Positions 33,951 to 44,981 of a stretch of 64,000 nucleotides of DNA are shown here, in pieces. The stretch covers positions 76,365,232-76,429,231 of the forward strand of contig CAMZMU010000117.1 in assembly GCA_947311845.1 (NCBI GenBank), given 5' to 3'. The position numbers and the translations under genes were made by a program. A model generated the notes under the pieces. The model made no database searches. It was not told the origin of the DNA and worked only from the letters and a program-made list of their open reading frames with translations. Positions within the stretch are counted from its first letter, which is position 1. Every line of letters starts with the position of its first letter. Origin of the DNA: Poa pratensis (lineage: Eukaryota > Streptophyta > Magnoliopsida > Poales > Poaceae).

Positions 33951-34159
33951 ATTGATCAGTCGAACAATGTAATAGGCACATATGTCGGATAGCTGCAGGT
34001 TTCAGACGCGCTCTTTTCCTTACCAGGGTACCTAAGGGGACTGGAAGGTTTTTAATGAGGCGGCCTGCAGCTTAACATTCAAAAAAGGAATATAATTCAT
34101 GATTCCTCATATTTCTCCCTGCTTACTACTCGCATAAATTGATTTCACAAAATTAGCCT

Positions 34160-34513
34160 CACCCGAGCACTCGGGGGCTGCGCTATCTCAAAAAGCATGT
34201 GTTTCCGCTTGTTCACAACATAATACCCCAGCCGCACTCGAATACTCGGGGGCTGGGTCATAAAAAATACATAAACACAAAAGTTGCTCAACCCACTCAA
34301 TTATTCGAGGGTTGAGCCTAGAAGCATCAAGTGAAGCTTCAAGTATTGCAAAAATTCATAACCGCACATAAATAGTCATGGACTGTGCAGCTTATGTTTG
34401 ATACTCTAAAATATTTCTATCAAGTTCACTCAAAATACACGGGGGCTGGATAGTCCTAATTTTACAGCATGTTGCTTCATACACCCCGCTCAACAGGCTC
34501 GGGGGCTGCATAC
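34160..34513 (+). repeat. PPT-like motif array in the outer 3' region
   Basis: ACTCGGGGGCTGCG, TACTCGGGGGCTGGG, CACGGGGGCTGG and GCTCGGGGGCTGC recur every 60-150 bp, with another at about 35468. They match the polypurine tract next to the 3' LTR (ACTCGGGGGCTAC at 51980-51992). Confidence 0.75.
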
Positions 34514-35762
34514 GTGTAAACAAATAATGTACAATAATCACAAGTGTTGCGTTTTACACTTTGGAGTTACTTCCCATACACATAACCTACTCAACAGGTT
34601 CTTCCTTGGGTTCGGTCCATTTTTCCTCCTCCTTCAGCACACGATGGATTAGGACCAGTGCGTCCACTCGTGTCTCTTGGTAGTGCTCCTCCATCGGCAC
34701 AGGACCACCACCTGGTAAGGGTGCGGGTCCCATCGCAATCTTTTCAAATCAAGGTGCGGAAGGTGCGATCGCACAAAGCAAGAGCAACGTTAGCCCCGCT
34801 AATCAGTTGCTCACGCACAAACTTCTTGATCGCCTTGCCTTTTCGAAATTTCTTCAGCAAAGCCACAAGGCCCTGTGGTTGCTCATTCAAAGGAAACAAA
34901 GCTTCGTGGACTCGAAATAAAGCCAGCCTGCAAGTCTCCAGTCGAATGGCTGTGCGCCAAGCACGGTCCAGAAGCCTTACCAAAATGGCACTCTTCTCCC
35001 TGTCTGACCAGAAGGGGTGGGCGGAGTACTCAGTGCTACTCGCATGACCATCGAGTCGATCCTGAATTCGTGCCTCCTCCTTTATTGGGTCAGAACAAAC
35101 ACCTGCGCAAAAGCAAAGGGCTCATCATCGCCCAGTCGAGTCACCTTGCTAAGAGGATCTCGATGATTCAAAAATGTCTTACATTCGAGTTGCAGATTTA
35201 TTCTCTCCAACTCCTCAAGCAAAAAGGCTTCTCGCTCTGTAGTTGAGGATGACCTCGACTGCAACTCAGCATACGCATTTTGCGTTTCCTTCAGCTCGCG
35301 AGTAACTTCGGAAAGCTTTTGATGAAGAAAGTCCATAATTTTCTGGTCATTAACGCTTCGTGACTTCGAAGAACCGCCCACAACAGGGCCAGTCGATGGT
35401 TTAGAAGCTCGGTTCTACAGTCAGAATAATTCAACGCATAAGGAAGCATAAATGAATTCAAACAAAAGGCTCGGGGGCTGCGCCTCCCGATCACTGAAGT
35501 TCATGTTTCATAATAAGACAGATACGATGTCTGATAATTTACATATAGCAAAAGCAAAGTGACGCAATTCCTAGACCTAGTCAAACAAAGGGGTCACTGG
35601 CTAAGTCGTCGACTTCTTGGAGGAAGTTTTCTTCGCCTGGACCTTGGCTGCCCTTTCTTCAACAGTTGTTACCAGCTGTTGGGCATATGTTTTGGCGGCT
35701 TCCATCCAAGTGCCGAGCCCGACGGTTTTGCCATCAGGACCCCGTGGAAACTTCTTTGTGGC

Positions 35763-36252
35763 TGACGAGGGGTAGACTCATCAAGACCCATGGTTAAGGT
35801 CCCTAGGTTATGAATATGGGGAGAGAACGTGGTAGAGCTGGAAGTATCGTCGGCTGACAAGCAGGGCAAAGATTTTACCCAGGTTCAGGGCCCTCGTGTG
35901 GAGGTAACACCCCTACGTCCTGCCTGTCTGTTATTGCTTTGTGAATATGATGGTTACAAGAGTCCCGGCGAGATGTCGATCTCGCTAGGGTTTTGGTGGC
36001 TCTGAAAGTACGTGGTCTGGTTCGATGGCCCTCCCAGTCCTTAAATAATAGGCTGGGTCTCGGGTGTTCGTAACCGACTCGATTTACAAGTAAGGAAACT
36101 CTAAACCGACTATTGCTTCGCCAAACTTGGAGGATACTCCATCTTCGTGGGCCTCCCTTCATGGGCTTCATGTAGGCTCTGATAGTTGGGCCTAGTCGAT
36201 ACGTGCACCAGGTACCCTCATGGTAGGGTACCCGATAGGCATACCCATGTCA
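35763..36252 (-). repeat. 3' LTR of the inner Gypsy element
   Basis: 490 bp. In the element's orientation it starts TGACATGGG and has GGGTACCCTACTATGAGGGT near its start, like the outer LTR. The adjacent PPT-like sequence at 36253-36265 reads ACTCGGGGGCTAC on the minus strand. Confidence 0.95.
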
Positions 36253-37535
36253 GTAGCCCCCGAGTACTTGTCTGATTCGAAGAGTCGGGCATGGACTCAT
36301 ACATCATGCACGTTATATTTTTTACATCTGTATTTAGAATTCTTATGAAATAGCACATGTTGGCTATGTCGAGTGTTTCATCGACTATGAGTTTTTGCTT
36401 ATGATAGTCAAGGGATATTAGCTTAGCAGGCCCGGCACACACGACGGATCGGGGCCAGTTAACTACCATTTGTGGCAAAACCATACTAGCTTTCAATCAA
36501 ACTCGAGTCCCCGGACTCGAATCTGGAACAAACTGGACAGACTCGAAACAGCCGTTGAGGTCTTACGGAATCGAACTGCAGTATAATTTTGAATCAACCC
36601 AACGCGTCCGTCGGGGATAATTCATCATGTCTGCTGACACGGAAAATTTAAGGATAACGCTGCTGGAGCGGTCCTTAGCCCAGCTCGACTGATCGGTGGG
36701 TCTTACCTTTGCACTATGCATGCAGCATCCAAGGATCGTCGGATCAACTCGGGAATATTTTGAGTGTGATTTTGCTTATGAACTTAGTCGAATGTTTCGT
36801 CGACTGACACTTTTGCCATTATTCTATCGGGTGCGCGACAGCGCTCCCGATGGGAGTAGCCCCCGAGATTGTGCTTTATTGCTTGCAATGGAGGATAATC
36901 TCAAAATCTTTTACCCTGCACATTTTAGTCAAAGAAATTTTTTGATACGCTCCCGATGGGAGTACGATGATGCAGTCGAAAGAATTTCGACTGGCCTCTA
37001 TGACCTTTGCTAAAAACCAACCGAGACTTATGCGAGAGACCACCCGAAGATATCATCGAGTGACTTTTATGCCAGTTGTGAAAGAGAGAACAACGTCAGC
37101 AATGACGCATTTTGCGACTGCTATCTCTGACAAGCGGTGGCGTGCTTGGAGAGGCTTTGATAAGACGTGACCCTGTTTGTGGGCCCGTTTTGCAGAGCTG
37201 ACCAGGGATGACGCCGCGTGGACTTGATTTGACCGTTCTGGCGCGATTTTCACGGGGCGTGATGATGGTTTCCTGGATTCTCGTGCGTAGTGGGCGGAGT
37301 GGCCGGCGACGGTTGCTCTCCGGGCTGCCACGTGTATGGCCAGATTTCGCGCGGAGCGTATGCCTTTGTTTTGACGGTTGCGATCGTTTTGCGATCTGTG
37401 GTAAATAGGGGACGCGCTGGCAGAATTTTTTACTTGCCATTTGCCTGCGCCCGCCCCTCGTCTCATCTTCTTCCTCGCGCCCACCTCCATTGCTCTGCGC
37501 CCAAGCTCTCTTCTCCACCCTCCTCCATCGTTGCA
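36253..37535. other. 3' untranslated region of the inner element and promoter side of its antisense gene
   Basis: No ORF of note. Two CTCCCGATGGGAG palindrome blocks (about 36843 and 36950) and CCCCCGAG motifs match blocks at 51247 and 51378 in the outer element. A TAAATA-like box near 37402 and TTTTACTTGCCATTTGC at about 37427 precede the antisense gene and are shared with its outer counterpart. Confidence 0.6.
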
Positions 37536-40500
37536 ATGGCGAAAGGTGGAGGCTCCAAGCGTGGTGCCGCCGCCGCTGCCGCGACCGATGCGGCCAAGGG
37601 CAAGAAGTGTGGCGGGTACATCTGCATCCGCCGCGCTGAAGAAGGGCAGCGGGGACTGGGCGAAGTCCACCGTCAAGGACGCCCATCTCAAGCTCCGCGA
37701 GCAGGGATATCTGCCACCCGCGGAGCAACTCGCCGTCCGCGCTCCATCGCCCAAGGAGGTATGCCCCGAACCACGCGCCAACGAGCGCGTTTGCTTTGCG
37801 GAGTTTGTGTCCAGGGGCTTCTCGCTTCCCCTCCACGACTTTGTTCGTGGCCTCCTTTATGCCTACGGGGTGCAGATCCACGATCTCACCCCGAACGGTA
37901 TTATGCATATTGCGTGCTTTATCACGCTATGCGAGTGCTTCCTTGGCGTCGCACCCAGCTGGGCGCTATGGAAGACCATATTCATGGTGCGACCCAACAG
38001 AGGAGGTGGTCGCACCTACCCCGTGGGCGGCTGCGGCATCCAGGTGCGCAGCGACACCCGCTATTTCCGCCTGAAGACCGTCGACTCCGCGCAAGGCTGG
38101 AGGAAAGGGTGGTTTTATGCGAGTGTCGAGCAAGACGGAGTCGCCACCTTCTCGACTGCGCTTACGTCAGGACCAAGGCGTGGGATCACCAGCTCTCAGC
38201 CGAAGAAATGGAGGAAGCACGCCCTTTGCTGACTCGAATCGACGGACTGCTGGACAAGGTCACAGGCATTCATTTGATCGCCACCTTTGTGAAGAGGCGG
38301 TGTGGCCACTCCGTGCCCGAGCGCACCCCATGTGGGAGTTGAGGGCGCGAGTGACTCCACTCGGATGAGCCCAGAGGAACTGTCAAGGAACGAGCTTGTG
38401 ACGCACGTGCGCCACATCACCAGCCTGACGACAGCCGACCCTTGCAACATCGATTGTCCCGTTACGCCATACGGGACGGAAAACCCTTTGCTTGAGGTAT
38501 GTCTGTAGTTTAATAGTTTGCCACTCGTAGTTTCTACGATATGTGTTTTTGATTCTGACTTTGCAATTTGTGATGTATGCTATGCAGGGTCACTCGACTG
38601 CTGCCTCCCTTCCTCCTCTGCCTGAAAATGGCGAGACTGAAGAAACACAGGCACAGGTGGTGGACCCGAAAGGGGATCAGTCGCCCATCCCTTCTGCCAC
38701 CACTTCACATGTGGAGGAGGTCGAGGAGGAAGCAGCAGAAGAGGTCCAATCTGAAGACAAGGCCACCTCTGACCAAGAAGTCGATACCGCGCCACCGAAG
38801 CGGCGTCGACTGGCCAAGAAGGCGCCTTCTGCTGAGTTCACCCGCGAGGGAGCAGGGCTTGGAGGATGACGAGGAATCAGGTTCACCACCTGTTTTCCAA
38901 GCCGCTCCTTTGCGTGCGTGCTCAACAAGCTCAACTCTTCCTCTTCAGTCGAGTGGTACCCCAGCCTTTGGGGGACCAATTTTTGGCGACTCCGAAGATG
39001 AGGAAGATGAGGAGCACAGGTATGTGTTTTTGAGTATGAGAATTTTGTGCTGTCACATATTTGTGCTGACCGTCTTTTTGCTTTGTTGTGTTGCCCACAG
39101 CGCTGAAAACAATCAGCCTGGGACTCCTCCAGTCGAAATGTTCCAACCCTGGAGCACTCGAATTCTGCACCGACTGGAAACGAGGCTGCCCAGCCAATGG
39201 CCACTGATGCTGTCATTGAGACAGCCAAGGCGGCAACTCCAGATGTCGGGACATCAGTCGCGGCTCCTGAGCCGTGGATGAACCACGTAAGTAGCTTTTT
39301 GCTTGACCCGTTTAGTTGTAGGTCTGTGAGAGTTTGAATTTTTGCTGAATTCGTGTGCTCGCAGCCCTTCTACCACACCTTGGCAGATTCGCCAAGGCTT
39401 ATGTCCAGGTGGAGCAGGAGAGGGACACCATGCGCGCCGAGCTAGAGCGGCTCAGTCGTGAGTTCTCCTTTTTGCTTTTGTTTTGCCGAATTTCTTTTTG
39501 CAATGCTTGATTTTGTCGAGTATTGAATGCACGTGATTTTGCTGGGCCAGGCGAGAAGAAGGAGCTGGAAGATGCACTCGCCGCGCAGCGCGAAGAGTCG
39601 AAGAAAGAGCTGGCTGCCGCCACCAACTCAGCCGCTGCACGCGAGCGAGGATATGCTGACCAGCTCGCGGCACTCGCGCAGGTCATGGGAGGTGAGTAAT
39701 CTTTTCTCCTTTTGATATGACGATATAACTGTCGAGTGTCATGAAATGACTTTTGCCTTTTTGAATTGTGCAGAAGCTGTTGGCGCACCGGCCTCTGCGG
39801 ACGTGGCGAGTGACGATCTTTCGCTGGAACAGGCTGTGGGCGGCTTAGGCGCCTATGCAACCAGGCGAAAGAGCACTCGCCAAATCGACGAGCACACTTG
39901 GCGCTGTATACAAGGTGGTGTTCCCGACTGGCGTAGTGCCGTCGACGGTGGATGACTTCGCCGACGTGTTTGGCCCCGGGACGTCCACCATGGCGGGTTT
40001 CGCTCGCGCCAACACGGTACGCGGATCCGAGTCCACCATCAAGCTTCTTATGGGACATGGGATAGATTGCGACTATGAGGCAGCACTGTCTGCGTTCCCT
40101 CGGAAGCCAGATGGGAAGCCCATTTCTCTGAAGGGGGTGAGCGGAGCCGCCGCGCGACTGGCCGAGGTTTTTATGAACACCATGGAGCGCCGGGCACTCG
40201 AGACTGCCAATCGTCTGCTTAGGAAATCGAATCTTAGGTTTAGGGTAGCTGTACCCTTTTGTTTTTTATGCCTTGTAATGATACCTTCTGAACTGCGCGA
40301 GTCTGCGCTTTGTTTGTGCTACCTTGTTTATGCAAATAGTCTTTTGCTAATGTCTTTCACTCGAAGAGTTGTATGCTTATGACATGAGTTTTAGCTTCTG
40401 ACACAAACTTTGTGTTTGTGATTATGCTCTTTGAACAGTCACGAGAACCTGCTACTGCGACTAGTTCCTCGCAGGCTCCAATCACCACCCGATCCCAGGG

Positions 40501-41255
40501 TCAATGGTAAATGATGCCAAGGTGATGGAGTATATGAAGGCCAAATTTGTGAGAATGGAGCAAGATCTGAAGGACGCCCAGGCTGAGCTGAATCGATTGA
40601 GGGCGAGACCCGCGTTGGCCACCCAACGCGAGGAATATGTGCTCGGGGAGATGGATCTTGTGAACAGGCAACTCGAGTGTAAGTTCGAGTCTTGCTCTGT
40701 TTACAAGCTTTTTGCGTAGCTATTGTCCTTTTGATCTGACTGGTGCGCCCGTGTTTGTAGGCTTTGTCGACAACTTCCAGGCTGAAAAGATTCGCGTGGA
40801 AGGGCGTCTGGATAGCGTGGTTGACGACCCTACGACTGGGCGTCAACACTTTTGGCTTGATAGGTACCATGCCCGCATACTCGCCACCCTGAAGGATCGC
40901 GTCTGGCGAAGTGCTGAACTGCTGGAGTTATGCCGGGCAGCGTTTATTCGCCTGAACGAGACTCTTTTTCCTGCGGGCCACAACCACAAGGGATTCGTGC
41001 TTTGTTGAACATCTTCCGTCAAACAAATCCCATTCGAGAGTTGCTGTCTCAGAGACTTGTGATTGGAGCCAACGCTGCAATGGCGTATATGCGTAGTCGA
41101 AAACCAAGGTTGGTGTTGCGGACACCTGCAGCCGGAGAGGTTCTCGAACAAAAGACCTGGATGACACGATCCAAGCTGCGGAGACACTAATCGAGTGCAC
41201 TCGCGAACAGCTTTGCGGTCCCGAGCTGCCCGTAAAGGACGAGCCTGAGGATTAG
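37536..41255 (+). pseudogene. antisense eight-exon gene of the inner Gypsy element (Transposase_28 / 'putative gypsy type transposon' domain)
   Basis: Exons with GT-AG borders: 37536-38496, 38588-39019, 39101-39286, 39365-39457, 39551-39691, 39774 to about 40237, 40439-40678, 40761-41255. The N terminus MAKGGGSKRGAAAA is followed by a domain containing FVSRGFSLPLHDFVRGLLYA and VQIHDLTPNGIMHIACFITL (exon 1). That pattern is annotated in plant databases as 'putative gypsy type transposon'. Then come an acidic segment (VEEVEEEAAEEV), a PKRRRLAKK nuclear-signal-like run, coiled coils (EYMKAKFVRMEQDLKDAQAE) and the C terminus ELPVKDEPED. Frameshifts near 37611, 38130, 38340, 38860, 39850 and 40505 break it. 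Antisense extra ORFs are known in Tat elements; their function is not. Confidence 0.72.
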
Positions 41256-41283
41256 AATAGTTTGCGAGTGCAATTTTTGTATA

Positions 41284-41570
41284 GGGGGCAGCCCCCGAGT
41301 GTAATTTTTGACTCTTTGTATATTGTATAGTTTGTATACTTTGATTTTTTGTCGAGCCCCCGAGTCAGTCGAGCGGGGTTTGTGAAATATGTGTTGGTTG
41401 TGAACCAATGACTGTGCAGCCCCCGAGTATTCGAGTGCGGCTGCAGAGTTTTTGTGTTCTTTGTTTGGATCCTTGTTACGCAGCCCCCGAGCATTCGGGT
41501 GCGGCTAAGGCATTGTGTTTCTGCAAGAGCGAGAGCTCATTTGATCGATAACACAGCCCCCGAGGGTTTC
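41284..41570 (-). repeat. PPT-like motif array in the inner 3' region
   Basis: GCAGCCCCCGAGT-type motifs occur at about 41286, 41355, 41418, 41480 and 41551; on the element strand each is CTCGGGGGCTGC. Spacing is about 60-70 bp. They lie between pol and the end of the antisense gene, as in the outer element. Confidence 0.75.
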
Positions 41571-41777
41571 GGGTGCGGTTAAGGTATGAATTATGCGGGT
41601 AGTAGCCACAAAGAAGTCGAAGGAACATTGATTTTATTCCTCTTTTGAATGTTAGGCTGCAGGCCGCCTCATTAAAAACCTTCCAGTCCCCTTAGGTACC
41701 CTGGTAAGGAAAAGAGCGCGTCTGAAACCTGCAGCCATCCGACATATAGCCTATTACATTGTATGACTGTGAGCACT

Positions 41778-44700
41778 TTATGCGTAGAAACGGCGCAGAT
41801 GCGCAACGTTCCAAGGATTATGAGAGAGTTCGCCTGTCTTCGCGTGCTTCAGTCGATATGCGCCTCCACCAAGGACCTCCGTGATGATGAAGGGACCTCC
41901 CATGGGGAAGCGAGCTTGTGCACCTTCTTTTGCTTCAGTCGAAGAACCAGGTCGCCAACGACGAAGGACCTGGTTCGCAGTCGACGGCTATGGTAGTTGC
42001 GAATCCTGCTGGTAAACAGCTGTGCGGGCCAAGGCCGTGTCGCGCGCCTCATCGAGCAAGTCGACTGCGTCTTCGAGTGCTTCTTCCGCGTCTTCTTCAT
42101 TGTATGCTTCAACTCGTGGCGCATTGAACCTTACATCTGATGGCAGAATTGCCTCTGCACCATAGACCATGAAGAATGGGGTGAACTGCGTAGAAGTGTT
42201 GGGAGTTGTGCGTAGGCTCCATAGCACAGATGGTAGTTCTTCGACCCAAGCACCCGCAGCTCTTTTGAGTGGCACCAGGAGGCGCTTCTTGATCCCACTC
42301 GTCACAAGTCCATTGGCCTTTTCGACTTGGCCATTGGATTGTGGATGTGCCACGGATGCGTAGTTGAGCGTAATGTCCTGCTCTTTGCAGAAGGTTTTGA
42401 ACTCCTCAGCCGTGAAGTTTGTGCCGTTATCAGTGATGATACTGTTTGGGACACCGAAGCGGTAGATGATGCTCTTTATGAAGTTGACTGCCGTAGTAGC
42501 AGTCGAATTTGTGATGGGGACCGCCTCGATCCACTTTGTGAACTTGTCGACTGCCACCAGTAGGTGAGTATGCCCGCCATGCGATGATTTTTTGAGTGGC
42601 CCAACCATATCGAGCCCCCATTGGGCGAAAGGCCAGGCCAGCGGTATAGTCTTCAACGCCGATGCGGGTGCGTGCGGCCTTGTTGCGAATTTCTGGCAGC
42701 CGACGCACCTTTTGACTATGTCCTCCGCGTCTTTGAGTGCTGTAGGCCAGTAAAACCCTGCGCGAAAGGCTTTGGCTACGAGTGATCGACTGCTGGCGTG
42801 ATGCCCACAGGTACCTGCATGAATATCTCGAAGTATGGCTTGGCCATCTTCGAATGCGATGCATCTTTGGAACATACCTGATATGCTGCGCTTGTATAAC
42901 TCGCCGTTGATAACGGTGTATGCTTTTGATCTTCGAGTCACGCGTCGGGACTCGGTTATGTCATCTGGTAGCTCGCCGCGGAGTATGTAAGCCAGAAAAG
43001 GTTGAGTCCAAGTTGGCTCAATGAGGAGTACCTCGACTGGGGGGTCCTCTGTGCTGGGCGCTTTGCTTTTGGCTGGCGTAGTCGACGGAGGAGGCTCTCG
43101 TTTCTCCTTGATAGATCTGTGTTCGATGCGCTCGAGGAAGACACCAGGTGGAATTTGTGCGCCAGTTGAGCCAAGATTGGCTAGCATGTCTGCTTCTTCG
43201 TTACTTTCCCTTCCTATGTGCCTCAACTCGCAGCCCTCGAAGCTGCCCTCCAGTGTGTTGTACAGGTCGCGATAAGCGATCATGTTGTCCGCGATTGCGT
43301 CGCAGGCCTTCATTGTTTGCTGCACCACGAGATTGGAGTCGCCGTAGATCATCAATCGAGTGCACCCAAGTGCTTTTGCCATCCGCATGCCATGGATCAG
43401 AGCCTCGTATTCAGCCTCGTTATTGGAGGGTAGTTTGAATCCCATCTGCAAAACATAACGTAGCTTGTCCCCTTTTGGTGATATGAGGATGACGCCTGCG
43501 CCTGCGCCTTCGTGTTTCTTGGACCCATCGAAGTACATGGTCCAGGAATTGGACACGTCTGGTGCTCCAGGTAATTGGGCCTCTATCCACTCGGTTGTGA
43601 AGTCGGGTAGGACTTGTGCTTTGATAGCCTTCGGGTGCTCGTACTTGATGTCTCTTGGAGCCAGCTCGATGAGCCATTTTGCGACTCGACCCGTTGCATT
43701 GGGGTTTGTGAGGATATCACCGATTGCTGAGTTACTTACCACGGTGATCGGGTGCTCGGTGAAGTAGTGTGTCAACTTCCTTGAGGACATGAATACAGCG
43801 TATGCCAGCTTTTGATAGTGCGGGTACCGCTGTTTTGATATGGAGAGAACCTCGCTCAGGTAGTAGACTGGACGTTGTATGCTTTGGATGTGCCCCTCCT
43901 CCATGCGTTCGACTACCAGTACGGTGCTCACCACCCTGTTTGTAGCCGAGACATACAGGTAGAGTGGTTCCCGTTCCTTAGGTGCGACGAGGATCGGAGG
44001 GCTTGTGAGGATCCGCTTGAGATCTGTGAAGGCTGCTTCAGCTTCTGGCGTCCACTCGAACTTGTCCGCCTTCTTCATCAGTCGATAGAATGGTAGAGCC
44101 TTTTCACCCAGTTTGCTGATGAATCGACTGAGCGCTGCTACTCGTCCTGCTAGTTTCTGCACATCGTGAAGCTTTGAAGGCCTTTGCATTGTGAGGATGG
44201 CCTGTATTTTCTCCGGGTCTGCTTCGATTCCACGGGCAGAGACTAGGTACCCTAGGAGCTGCCCGGCTGGAACGCCGAACGTGCACTTCTTAGGATTGAG
44301 CTTGATATGGAAGCGTTTGAGGTTTGCGAACGTCTCCCTCAAATCGTCGAGTAGTGTGTGTTCTTCCCTTGTGGTAATGACAATGTCATCCACGTAGACC
44401 TGGACGTTGCGTCCGATTTGCTTTTTGAGGCAGTCCTGCATCATGCGCTGGTATGTTGCACCCGCGTTTTTGAGCCCAAAGGGCATAGTTGTGTAGCAGT
44501 AGACCCCGAGTGGGGTTATGAACGCCGTTTTTTCTTCGTCTTCTTGCTTCATCCTTATCTGGTGATAACCTGAGTAAGCATCCAGAAAGGAGAGTCGTGC
44601 GCATCCGGCGGTGGAGTCGACGATCTGGTCGATTCGGGGTAGCGGGAAGTGATCCTTTGGACAGCACTTGTTCAGCGCTGTGAAGTCCACGCACATCCGA

Positions 44701-44981
44701 AGGATGTCTGTATGCTTCTTCTCTACGAGTACGGGGTTGGCCACCCATTGTGATTTCTTGATTTCCCTAATGAATCCTGCTGCGAGTAACCGGTCGACTT
44801 CAGATTCGACTGCGGTTCGCTTTGGGCCGGAGATTCGACGCATCGTTTGCTTGACTGGCTTTGCATCTGGAAACAATTGGAGAGAGTGCTCGGCGAATTC
44901 CCTGGGAATACCTGGCATGTCGGCTGGACACCACGCAAATATTTCCCAGTTCTCACGGAGGAATTCGACGAGCGCGCCTTC
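41778..44981 (-). CDS. pol: pol of the inner Gypsy element: RT, RNase H, aRNase H, integrase (near intact)
   Basis: Open without interruption from the codon after the in-frame TAG (44982-44984) down to 41988; the first internal Met is at 44918. Counting from that Met: RT about residues 30-200 (AYSGYHQIRM, YVDDIVI), RNase H about 270-390, a second archaeal-type RNase H about 455-580 (MYFDGSKK, NNEAEYEAL, YGDSNLVV, NEEADMLAN), an integrase zinc finger about 675-715 (HHASSRSL, CVGCQKF), and an integrase core about 740-880 with its three acidic residues in GLDMVG, ITDNGTNF and NGQVEKANG. Two frameshifts, near 42000 and 41885, disrupt the last 80 or so residues; the ancestral stop is at 41778-41780. 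It is the best-preserved retroelement protein in the window. Confidence 0.92.
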
